Source: Bacteroidia bacterium
GTDB lineage: Bacteria; Bacteroidota; Bacteroidia; Palsa-965
Assembly: GCA_025454955.1 (NCBI GenBank)
Contig: JALONL010000001.1
Coordinates: 124,001-188,000, forward strand
DNA length: 64,000 nucleotides
Direction of reading: 5' to 3'
Position numbers and translations under genes: made by a program. Below the pieces are notes generated by a model. The model saw nothing but the letters and a program-made list of their open reading frames with translations, ran no database searches and had not been told where the DNA came from. Shown here one piece after another: positions 1-6,756 of this stretch; position 1 is the first letter of the stretch, and each line of letters begins with the position of its first letter.

Positions 1-333
1 GTTGGGTAGCTCCACGGGTTCTACCGGCTCAAAATCGGTAATGCTTACCACGCGTCCGCTGCGTTGCAACTGTTTCAGCCAGCGGTTGCGACACACCGCA
101 TACATCCAGGTTTTGAGCGACGAACGCAGCTCAAACTTCCCGGCCCGCAACTGCTCATACAACACCACCAGCGCATCCTGAAACACATCGTACGCATCTT
201 CCTCGCGCCCGCTGTTGTTCAGCACAAAATACCTCACCATGGCAAAATACGCGATATGCGCCCGCCTGAATGCGTTGCTTTCGCCTGCACGTATGCCTTC
301 TATCAGCTCAGCGTCTGTGGTGTATCCTGCCAT
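1..333 (-). CDS. ECF-type RNA polymerase sigma factor, 3' end cut by the window
   Basis: The reverse-strand reading starts at the ATG at 331-333 and runs off the left edge, giving 111 residues of an N-terminal part. It carries an acidic region 2 with EEDAYDVFQDALVVLYEQL, followed by LKTWMYAVCRNRWLKQL, the usual end of sigma region 2 in extracytoplasmic-function sigma factors. Region 4, which reads the -35 element, lies outside the window. The start MAGYTTDAELIEGI is a typical ECF N-terminus. It would direct core RNA polymerase to a small regulon; its anti-sigma partner, if any, is not visible here. The assignment to the ECF family is fairly sure, but the regulon is unknown. Confidence 0.85.
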   Translation of the reverse strand, partial: MAGYTTDAELIEGIRAGESNAFRRAHIAYFAMVRYFVLNNSGREEDAYDVFQDALVVLYEQLRAGKFELRSSLKTWMYAVCRNRWLKQLQRSGRVVSITDFEPVEPVELPN

Positions 334-621
334 TGTATAATGATGAGTTACCCGAAACGGGGAAAGGTAACCCTGCATTTACAAAGAAAAGCGGAATTTC
401 TTTTTGAAGTGCTTTTGTGGATTGAAGGGGGATTAAAACCAGGCCCCCATTCCACAAAACTAATCGCGCATTCAGGTATTGGAAGAATCCTTATTTGCGG
501 AAATCACTGGTTATTCATCGCAAAATGCGGTGATATAGAAGGAATAATTACAGAGCAAACAATATATATTATTGATTTTCAAAGAGAAACAAAAGAATGC
601 CTGGTGCAACTTTTTTCACGC

Positions 622-683
622 CCCGAGCGGATTACTTGCATGATCCGCATGGGCATGCCTGAAGTCAGAAAGCAAAAGCGGCG
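622..683. repeat. Direct repeat DR1, copy 1 (partner at 2867-2929)
   Basis: The sequence from CCCGAGCGGATT to AAAAGCGGCG matches 2867-2929 with about five differences over 62 bases, and the last 27 bases are identical. The first 12 bases also match the 3' end of tRNA-Cys as read on the plus strand (3047-3058). The two copies bracket the VOC-Ohr-SDR-HxlR block. Confidence 0.8.
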
Positions 684-797
684 ATTTATACGACTATTTT
701 AAATTGACCGGAGCCGAGTGATGAACGCCCAAAAATCCCCTAAATTGGCAGCATGTGGCCCCAGAAAAGATGGGACGGGGTAATACACCCATTAATT

Positions 798-825
798 AAA
801 AAAGGGGTATTCTAACCCCTTTTTT
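798..825. terminator. Bidirectional rho-independent terminator
   Basis: An 11-bp perfect stem (798-808 with 815-825) of the form A6-GGGG-T / A-CCCC-T6 encloses a 6-base loop. The A-run on one side and T-run on the other make it usable from both strands. It would end the leftward transcript from the VOC gene. Confidence 0.8.
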
Positions 826-957
826 TGGAATGTTCAGTCCAAAAAATATTAATTCGAACTTCTTAAAAAAACCGTTAGGATATATCGTAAAGCAGATAGA
901 AATATTAGTGATAACACTTCTGTCGGCTATGTTACAATGATACGGGAGAACGCTGAA

Positions 958-1332
958 TTAACCCATTGAATGGAACCCAACTTTGTTTCCTTCTGTGTCG
1001 ATAAAAAGCGCAATAAAGCCCCTGTTGTCACCTATGGCCGTTTTTGGCAGAATAACTTTCCCACCAGCACTTTCTACTTTGCCTAATGGAACAGAAAGGT
1101 CATTTCCGCCATCTAAGTAAACAGTAGTGCCGGTCATTGCAGGAACAAAGTTTTCACCGCCAGCGATTGCTCCGCCAAATCCGCCTTTTTGGGGATCAGA
1201 TGGGAAATATGCATATTGCATATTAGGATTTGGGTCGACTAGAATTTGAGCAGATAAAACTTTTGCATAAAAAGTCGTTGCTCTTTTGAAATCCTTAGCG
1301 GGTATTTCAAACCAATTTAGGCTATTTACCAT
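958..1332 (-). CDS. VOC-family (glyoxalase/bleomycin-resistance-like) protein
   Basis: The 124-residue product has the vicinal-oxygen-chelate pattern: it opens with SLNWFEIPAKDFKRATTFYA and ends with IALFIDTEGNKVGFHS, the pair of beta-alpha-beta-beta-beta modules found in the PhnB/YdcJ-like branch. These are small dimeric metal-dependent enzymes or binding proteins; the substrate cannot be told from sequence. It is the last of a leftward group with ohr and a broken SDR gene, and ends near the terminator at 798-825. Base composition is A+T-richer than the flanking sigma and gltX genes, in keeping with acquisition as part of an island. Confidence 0.85.
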   Translation of the reverse strand: MVNSLNWFEIPAKDFKRATTFYAKVLSAQILVDPNPNMQYAYFPSDPQKGGFGGAIAGGENFVPAMTGTTVYLDGGNDLSVPLGKVESAGGKVILPKTAIGDNRGFIALFIDTEGNKVGFHSMG

Positions 1333-1398
1333 GTTTATTGAGTTTTAGATTTATTTTGTTTTTAAGATTGTACAGATTATTTTAAGATTAATGAGTAG

Positions 1399-1809
1399 TT
1401 ACGCAACCTCGTAAGTAGTCTCAATATTTCCTTTTGTTGCTTTTGAATAAGAGCAAATAGATTTGGTCTTTTCAACAAGCATTTTTGCAGTATCAGTATC
1501 TACATCATCTATTTTAACAATAAGATGTGCTCCAAGATCGAAGTTGCCGTTTGAATGTAAAACACCAATTTTTGCGGTTACTCTTACTTCACCAATTTTG
1601 ACTTTTTCAATACCCGCTGCAACAGCAACACTTGTTCCAAAACAAGCCGACCAAGCCGCAGCAAATAGTTGCTCTGGATTTGTTGCATCGCCAGATCCGC
1701 CCATTTCTTTTGGGAATCTAACGTCTATATCCAATAAACCATCAGACGATTTTGCGTGACCGTTGCGTCCTGCCAAAGTTGTCACTTCAGCCTCATACAT
1801 TTTTTCCAT
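1399..1809 (-). CDS. ohr: Organic hydroperoxide resistance protein (Ohr/OsmC family)
   Basis: The 136-residue product has the two redox cysteines of Ohr: one in NPEQLFAAAWSACFGTS and one in SICSYSKATKGN, where Ohr usually has CPYS. The YEAEVTTLAGRNGHAKSSDG start also fits Ohr. Such proteins reduce organic hydroperoxides in the cytoplasm as homodimers, using lipoyl or other thiol donors. It lies between a VOC gene and a broken dehydrogenase, opposite a divergent HxlR regulator. Many redox or electrophile-responsive HxlR/MarR regulators sit beside such genes, so regulation by the neighbour is a reasonable inference. The Pro-to-Ser change at the second cysteine motif is tolerated in some relatives. 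Confidence 0.9.
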   Translation of the reverse strand: MEKMYEAEVTTLAGRNGHAKSSDGLLDIDVRFPKEMGGSGDATNPEQLFAAAWSACFGTSVAVAAGIEKVKIGEVRVTAKIGVLHSNGNFDLGAHLIVKIDDVDTDTAKMLVEKTKSICSYSKATKGNIETTYEVA

Positions 1810-1838
1810 TATTTTAAATTTTAATTGTTTTTATTTTT

Positions 1839-2225
1839 TTAGTTGTTAATGTTTAATTCGCTAAGTCCAAAATTTTGAAGTACACCAGCTTGCACTTGTT
1901 TTGAAGTTTCATTAATGATTTCGGTAACACCGCCCATCATTTTATCTACTACTGTTCTCAATGGTCGTGTGCCATTGGGCATATCCACCTGCTTTAAAAT
2001 TGCATCTTCCACGCTTTTATCCTGAGTTACATCAAGTTGAACCACCATAAGGTTTATTTGATGTGATTTTGCCTGGTCCAACAATGTGTCTTTTTAGTGT
2101 TTTGTTTTTACCATTTATATCTCGCATGGTTGCAAACACGGTATGCCCATTTTTGACAAGTAGTTTGGCCGTGATGTTGCCAAATCCTGTACTCGCCCCA
2201 GTGATTAAAATATATTTTTTGACAT
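1839..2225 (-). pseudogene. Decayed short-chain dehydrogenase/reductase
   Basis: Read leftward from an ATG at 2223-2225, the product is MSKKY then ILITGASTGFG, the SDR cofactor motif, but only if one A is added to the A-run just after the start. A second frame change occurs near 2090 before VVQLDVTQDKSVEDA. From there the reading jumps directly to a C-terminal-like segment, so the NNAG and YxxxK catalytic region of a ~240-280-residue SDR is missing. Two frame breaks plus an internal deletion mean it is not functional. It lies in front of ohr and may once have been the first gene of that leftward group. Confidence 0.8.
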
Positions 2226-2309
2226 AGTCATTGGTTTCATTTATTTTTGTAGCGCAAATATTCGGTGTTATAATAAATAATTCAAGTAGGACGATAAATA
2301 ATAGTAGGT

Positions 2310-2690
2310 ATGAAAAAAACTACTAATACTGATAATCAAACAGATAAAATGGACAAAAAAATCATTTTTGATGAAAACTCTTGTCCGGTAACTGCCACGA
2401 TGCAGGTTTTAGGTGGAAAGTGGAAGTCCATTCTCATAAATGCCATTTATCTAACCGCCCCGGCAAGGTTTGGAGAATTGAAGCGAAGTGTAAAAGGAAT
2501 CACTCAATCTATGCTTACTCAGCAGTTGAGAGAATTAGAAGAAGATGGGATTATTAGCAGGAAAATTTATGCTGAAATTCCGCCAAGAGTAGAATACACG
2601 TTAACAGAATTTGGATTGACCCTTTCTCCAATAATGCTATCAATGGCCAAATGGGGAGAGGAATATAGAATAAAGAAGCAAACAGTATGA
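2310..2690 (+). CDS. HxlR-family winged-helix transcriptional regulator
   Basis: The 126-residue product contains the HxlR signature: CPVTATMQVLGGKWKSIL, then RFGELKRSVKGITQSMLTQQL, LEEDGII and PRVEYTLTEFG. The cysteine at the start of the domain is the residue that senses electrophiles or oxidants in characterised relatives. HxlR proteins bind DNA as dimers and often repress the divergent gene, here the ohr/SDR/VOC group; this target is inferred. The first ~20 residues (MKKTTNTDNQTDKMDK) are a polar extension, and translation might start at the second ATG, MDKKIIF. Confidence 0.9.
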   Translation: MKKTTNTDNQTDKMDKKIIFDENSCPVTATMQVLGGKWKSILINAIYLTAPARFGELKRSVKGITQSMLTQQLRELEEDGIISRKIYAEIPPRVEYTLTEFGLTLSPIMLSMAKWGEEYRIKKQTV

Positions 2691-2819
2691 AGTATTAAAG
2701 TTGGAAGCCTATTAGTAAGTCACATGATTCAGGCTAAAAATAACTTCGAACGACAGATGTATTGATTTATAACACGTTATAATACTTCCGCGTTTTATCA
2801 TAAAACACTGAGAGCAAAA

Positions 2820-2851
2820 AACCCTTTGAAGATCAATCACTTCAAAGGGTT
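2820..2851. terminator. Hairpin terminator after the HxlR gene
   Basis: A 12-bp perfect stem (2820-2831 with 2840-2851) with an 8-base loop. The better T-run lies on the minus strand, so it may serve leftward transcripts as well as the HxlR gene. Confidence 0.7.
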
Positions 2852-2866
2852 CATTTTACTTGGGGT

Positions 2867-2929
2867 CCCGGGCTGATTATTTGCATGATCCGCATTGGGC
2901 AAGCCTGAAGTCAGAAAGCAAAAGCGGCG
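2867..2929. repeat. Direct repeat DR1, copy 2 (partner at 622-683)
   Basis: It shares ~57 of 62 positions with 622-683 and the same orientation. It lies just upstream of the tRNA-Cys terminator complex, in the position expected for one end of an integrated segment. Confidence 0.8.
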
Positions 2930-2944
2930 CGCTGTCGCGCACCG

Positions 2945-3007
2945 TTTTTTTGTTTGGGGAGAAAATCCTCATGAAAAGGCATGGTATTTTCTCCCCAAAC
3001 AAAAAAA
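2945..3007. repeat. Perfect 22-bp inverted repeat overlapping the tRNA-Cys terminator
   Basis: The arms 2945-2966 and 2986-3007 are exact reverse complements (T7-G-TTTGGGGAGAAAAT), with a 19-base loop. The right arm supplies the T-run of the tRNA-Cys terminator. A matching arrangement of different sequence lies beyond tRNA-Arg. Confidence 0.85.
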
Positions 3008-3027
3008 GACACCACTATCGTGGTGCC
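3001..3027 (-). terminator. Rho-independent terminator of tRNA-Cys
   Basis: On the minus strand the stem GGCACCAC / GTGGTGTC with loop GATA is followed by seven T. It starts about 16 bases beyond the tRNA 3' end. Confidence 0.85.
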
Positions 3028-3042
3028 CTTTTGCTTTTATTG

Positions 3043-3113
3043 AGGTCCCGAGCGGATTCGAACCGCTGTAGCAGCTTTTGCAGAGCTGAGCCTAGCCACT
3101 CGGCCACAGGACC
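3043..3113 (-). tRNA. tRNA-Cys (anticodon GCA)
   Basis: The 71-nt minus-strand sequence folds into a cloverleaf. The acceptor stem is GGTCCTG with CGGGACC (one G-U pair), the anticodon stem is CAGCT/AGCTG with loop CTGCAAA, and the T-arm has GGTTCGAATCC. Discriminator is U and the CCA tail is not encoded. Confidence 0.95.
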
Positions 3114-3118
3114 ATTAA

Positions 3119-3146
3119 CTGAAAAACAACTATTGCTGTTTTTCAG
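3119..3146 (-). other. Hairpin between folB and tRNA-Cys
   Basis: CTGAAAAACA and TGTTTTTCAG form a perfect 10-bp stem with an 8-base loop. It lies in the tRNA leader and downstream of folB, so it could be a processing or weak termination signal. Confidence 0.5.
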
Positions 3147-3152
3147 GGAGGA

Positions 3153-3160
3153 CAAAGGTA
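3153..3160 (-). promoter_or_regulatory. Bacteroidota -7 promoter element for tRNA-Cys
   Basis: On the minus strand the sequence reads TACCTTTG, matching TAnnTTTG, about 40 bases before the tRNA 5' end. No clear -33 TTG is seen. Confidence 0.55.
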
Positions 3161-3194
3161 AACATTTCAATGAAAAACAAAAGAAGGCGAAAAA

Positions 3195-3545
3195 TTAACC
3201 TTTTACCAGCACCGAAACCTTATCTACCGGCCCGTTCATTGGCGGAACAATTTTTACTACTTCCACCTCAAACTCATTCACTGCCGGATAGCGGTTGCGC
3301 AGCTGGGTAACAATGCGGTGCGCCACATGCTCAATGAGTTTGGAGCGAATGGCCATTTCCTGTTTCACCAACTCAAACACCACGCAGTAATCCACCGTAT
3401 CGTCAAGCTCGTCGCTTTTTACCGATGGGGCGAAATCCACATCAATACGCACGTTTACCACGTAATCGCCGCCTACAATGCCCTCTTCGGGCAGGCAGCC
3501 GTGGTAGGCGCGCAGGCGTATGCCATCGACCCGGATAATGCCCAT
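3195..3545 (-). CDS. folB: Dihydroneopterin aldolase
   Basis: The 116-residue product matches FolB in length and order: IRVDGIRLRAYHGCLPEEG at the start, then YVVNVRIDVDF, DELDDTVDYCVVFELVK, IEHVAHRI and a closing KIVPPMNGPVDKVSVLV. It retro-aldol cleaves 7,8-dihydroneopterin to 6-hydroxymethyl-dihydropterin and glycolaldehyde in cytoplasmic folate synthesis, usually as an octamer. The conserved Tyr in VDYCVVF and the Lys of the last strand are present. It starts one base after the end of gltX on the same strand, so the two are almost certainly co-transcribed. Confidence 0.95.
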   Translation of the reverse strand: MGIIRVDGIRLRAYHGCLPEEGIVGGDYVVNVRIDVDFAPSVKSDELDDTVDYCVVFELVKQEMAIRSKLIEHVAHRIVTQLRNRYPAVNEFEVEVVKIVPPMNGPVDKVSVLVKG

Positions 3546-3546
3546 T

Positions 3547-5100
3547 TTATTTGCCGATGGTGTTTACCGCATTGTGCAAACGGCGCACAATGGTTTCCTT
3601 GCCCAGCAGTTCCACAAGCTCAAACAGCACCGGCCCGCCGCCAAGTCCGCTAATGCACACGCGGAAAAGCTGCATTACCTGTCCGGCATTGATACCGGCG
3701 GTTTCGGCGGTGGCTTTGAAGCAGGCTTCGGTGGTGGCGGCTGTCCATTCGCCCAGGCCGTTAAAGGCGTCGGCCAGCGATTTCATGAATGCGGCATTCT
3801 GCTCGTTCCAGCGTTTGGCAATTACGCCCTCGTCGTAGCCGGCCGGGTCGTTGAAGAAATAGCCGCACTGGTCGCGGAGTTCGTAGCTGAACTGCACTTT
3901 TTCTTTCAGCAGGCGGCATATTGCTTCGGCAAATGCAGGCGTGGTTTCAATGCCCTGTTCTTTGAGCATGGGCAAAAGTTCGGCGGCCAGTTCGGCATCG
4001 CTGCGTTTGCGCAGGTACTGCTGGTTGAACCACTTGGTTTTCTCGGCATCAAACTTGGCGCCCGACTTGCTCACACGCTCCAGCGAAAATGCTTCGATAA
4101 GCTCTTCTTTGGTAAACAGCTCCTGGTTGGAACTTCCGTGCCAGCCCAGCAACGCCAGCATATTGATGAATGCTTCGGGGTAATAGCCTTTTTCGCGGTA
4201 GCCGGTAAACTTTTCGGGCTGACCGGTTTTTACATCCAGCAGTTCGCCGGTGAGCGGAAATACGGGGAAGCCCAATCGGTCGCCATCGCGCTTGCTGAGC
4301 TTTCCGTTTCCGTCGGGACGCAAAATAAGCGGAAGGTGTGCAAACTGCGGCATTACTTCTTCCCAGCCCAGAAAGCGGTACAGCAGCACATGCAGCGGAG
4401 CCGAAGGCAGCCACTCTTCGCCACGTATTACATGCGAAATTTTCATCGAGTAATCGTCCACAATATTCGCCAGGTGATACGTGGGCATACCGTCGCTTTT
4501 AAACAGCACCTTATCATCAAGCTGCGAACTGTGTACCACCACCCAGCCGCGGATAATATCGTGGAAACGTATTTCCTCGTTGCGCGGAATTTTTGTGCGT
4601 ATTACGTAATGCTCACCGGCCGCAATGCGCGTCTTTACTTCGTCTTCCGAAAGGGTGAGCGAATTTTTGAGGTTCTGGCGCGTAAGTGCGTTGTAGGCAA
4701 AAGCCTTGCCCATTGTTTCGTAACGCTTGCGCTGCTCGTCGAGCTCTTCTTTTGTGTCGAACGCATAGTATGCGTGGCCGCTCTGAATAAGCTGGTCGGC
4801 GTATTGTGCATACACACCGGCGTTTTTACGGTCGCTCTGGCGGTAGGGCGCGCAATCGCCGTCGCCAAAGCCAATGCCTTCGTTAGGTTCAATGCCGCAC
4901 CATTTCAGGGCATTAATGATGTATTCTTCGGCACCGGGCACAAGGCGTTCCTGGTCGGTATCTTCGATGCGGAGAATAAAATCGCCGCCGTGTTTTTTGG
5001 CAAAGAGGTAATTGTACAATGCAGTGCGCACACCGCCCATGTGCAGCGGGCCTGTGGGACTGGGAGCAAAACGAACGCGAACGCGCCGGGTGTTATCCAT
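3547..5100 (-). CDS. gltX: Glutamyl-tRNA synthetase
   Basis: The 517-residue product is a full-length class I synthetase. The HIGH-type motif is PSPTGPLHMGG (about residues 13-23), followed by FILRIEDTDQER, and the KMSKS-type motif is KLSKRDGD at about 267-274. Residues after ~350 are the helical anticodon-binding part. It charges tRNA-Glu in the cytoplasm, feeding translation and tetrapyrrole synthesis where that route exists. A TATCTTTG promoter element lies 25 bases upstream, and folB follows directly. The start MDNTRRVRVRFAPSPTG fits the family. No second GltX or a GlnS is visible in the window, so discrimination between Glu and Gln tRNA cannot be judged. Confidence 0.97.
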   Translation of the reverse strand: MDNTRRVRVRFAPSPTGPLHMGGVRTALYNYLFAKKHGGDFILRIEDTDQERLVPGAEEYIINALKWCGIEPNEGIGFGDGDCAPYRQSDRKNAGVYAQYADQLIQSGHAYYAFDTKEELDEQRKRYETMGKAFAYNALTRQNLKNSLTLSEDEVKTRIAAGEHYVIRTKIPRNEEIRFHDIIRGWVVVHSSQLDDKVLFKSDGMPTYHLANIVDDYSMKISHVIRGEEWLPSAPLHVLLYRFLGWEEVMPQFAHLPLILRPDGNGKLSKRDGDRLGFPVFPLTGELLDVKTGQPEKFTGYREKGYYPEAFINMLALLGWHGSSNQELFTKEELIEAFSLERVSKSGAKFDAEKTKWFNQQYLRKRSDAELAAELLPMLKEQGIETTPAFAEAICRLLKEKVQFSYELRDQCGYFFNDPAGYDEGVIAKRWNEQNAAFMKSLADAFNGLGEWTAATTEACFKATAETAGINAGQVMQLFRVCISGLGGGPVLFELVELLGKETIVRRLHNAVNTIGK

Positions 5101-5125
5101 AACTGAAAATCTGAAAATGAGGGCA

Positions 5126-5133
5126 CAAAGATA
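5126..5133 (-). promoter_or_regulatory. -7 promoter element for gltX-folB
   Basis: TATCTTTG on the minus strand, matching TAnnTTTG, 25 bases before the gltX ATG. Confidence 0.65.
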
Positions 5134-5153
5134 GCGGTAAACGGGCGTTTGCG

Positions 5154-6626
5154 CTATGCCTGTTTTGCGGCGGCGGCCGTTTTTCTCTCTAACCAGAGCA
5201 GTAAATCGTCGAGCAGCACTTTGTTTTGCACACCGGCTTTTAGTAAATCATCATTCAAACGGCCCAGAATGGCAAGGCGTTCGGCTTCATCGTCCCTGGC
5301 TGCCGCGCGCAGAAAGGCAGGGAAAATGAGGCGGCCGAATACGCTCCATTCGCGGTGCCGGGCAAAACGTTTTTTGAATGCGCGGATGCGTGAGCCTATG
5401 AGCTCAAAGTTTTCAAGTTCGAAGTGAATGATGAGGTTGAGGATATAGCTGGCATAGAGCATATCCTGCCTGATGTTTCGGTTTTCATCGGCCAGCAGCA
5501 AATTGTTCCAGCGCAGTGCAGGCCTCCAGTTTCGGGCGTTTACGCAAAGCGTGGTAAACTTGAGCAGCAGGAAATGCCGTTCGGTAATATCGCTCTGGCT
5601 GCACAGTTCAATGAGTTCGTTTTCGCGTCCGCTGATGCGTTGTGCGGCATCTTCAAAACGGTTGTGCAACACAAAGTAATCGAGTTCCTGCATGAGTGCG
5701 CGAATTTGCACGCGGCGCTGCAGTTCGGGCTGGCGCAGTACTTCGGGGGCATTTTCGAGCGCGGCCAGTTCATGCAGATAGCGGTAAAATCGGCGTGCAT
5801 CGTTGGTTTTGGCCAGCACCGAAAGCAGGTTGTTGTAGCCGCCCAGAAAATTCTGAAAATACACACTGCGCAGTTGCGGCGAACGCTTAAACAGCCGCAG
5901 CGCCTTTTCGTATTCCGAAACTGATTCGGCAAAACTCCCAAGCCGGTTTAGTACAAGTCCGCGCGCATTGTACAGCGTGGCGCGCGCATGAGGCGGAACA
6001 GTGGCCGCATCAAACAGGCTCAGTTCATTGCTCCACAGCTTACGGAAGGCCGCCTGCTGCGCCGGTGCATGTGGCTGTCCTTTGCGGAACTCAATACGAT
6101 ACATTTTCACCAGAATTTCGCGCAGCGAAATAATGCGCACATACGTTTCGGCCAGTTCCCGCTCGCGTTTCAGCGAAACCTCATTTACCCGGAGCCTGAA
6201 ATGATTCATCATAAGCAAATTGCCAAACTCGTGCAGCCTCAGCGCTTCGGGAATGCTGAATGTGGTTTCGGCCACCAATGCCAGTTTTTTGCTGCGCCGG
6301 AGGGCATCATCATTCAACTGCCGTTCCTGCAAAATGCGGAGTTTGTTGAGTTCGCGCCGCAATTCCATTTCGGGCGGCGAAGTATTGTAGGTGGCCAGTA
6401 AATTCAGGATCCGTTCAAACAACAGGTATTTTTCCGATACCGTCCAGCCGTGCGAAAGTTTGGCAAACTGCACGGGTTCGGAAGCCGCAAAAAGCAGCTT
6501 GCAAAGCCTTGCCAAGCGCGTTTTTCCGGGTTTGTGATACGAAGAAAGATCGAGCAGCAGTTGCCGCCTTTCTGATGGTGAAGATTTTAATATTAATTGA
6601 AAAAGAGATGAATCTATTGTATTCAT
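5154..6626 (-). CDS. Uncharacterised helical-repeat (TPR-like) protein
   Basis: The product is about 490 residues if translation begins at the ATG at 6624-6626 (MNTIDSSLFQLIL). An upstream in-frame ATG at 6671 would add a hydrophobic leader from an A+T-rich promoter region and is less likely. The sequence is nearly all helix, with TPR-like pieces such as ARATLYNARGLVLNRLGSF then ESVSEYEKALRLF. It has no signal peptide and no catalytic motif that I recognise. It is probably a cytoplasmic scaffold. It points away from the following T9SS cargo gene and towards gltX, and stands alone. Confidence 0.75.
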   Translation of the reverse strand: MNTIDSSLFQLILKSSPSERRQLLLDLSSYHKPGKTRLARLCKLLFAASEPVQFAKLSHGWTVSEKYLLFERILNLLATYNTSPPEMELRRELNKLRILQERQLNDDALRRSKKLALVAETTFSIPEALRLHEFGNLLMMNHFRLRVNEVSLKRERELAETYVRIISLREILVKMYRIEFRKGQPHAPAQQAAFRKLWSNELSLFDAATVPPHARATLYNARGLVLNRLGSFAESVSEYEKALRLFKRSPQLRSVYFQNFLGGYNNLLSVLAKTNDARRFYRYLHELAALENAPEVLRQPELQRRVQIRALMQELDYFVLHNRFEDAAQRISGRENELIELCSQSDITERHFLLLKFTTLCVNARNWRPALRWNNLLLADENRNIRQDMLYASYILNLIIHFELENFELIGSRIRAFKKRFARHREWSVFGRLIFPAFLRAAARDDEAERLAILGRLNDDLLKAGVQNKVLLDDLLLWLERKTAAAAKQA

Positions 6627-6756
6627 ACAAAATAAATAGCTGAAAAACAGATAAATATAAAAAAAATACAATTTCAGAAAAAAAATTATTTCTCAAAACA
6701 AACTTACCCGATATGGTAAAGCAATCTATTTTAGTATCACACATAAATCCAAAACC

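Larger units (their letters stand above)
334..957. other. 624-bp intergenic stretch at the left edge of an A+T-rich island
   Basis: I see no convincing gene here. A long plus-strand reading passes through, but it overlaps the sigma gene antisense and has no family features. The stretch holds one copy of a ~62-bp repeat (622-683) and a symmetrical terminator hairpin (798-825). Base composition changes from G+C-rich to A+T-rich inside it. Confidence 0.6.

Noticed and set aside
64..702. A 212-codon plus-strand reading at the left edge
   Set aside because: It overlaps the sigma gene antisense, has no family features and runs through the DR1 repeat.
3520..5106. A 528-codon plus-strand reading opposite gltX
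   Set aside because: It is the antisense shadow of a highly conserved gltX and has no motif of its own.
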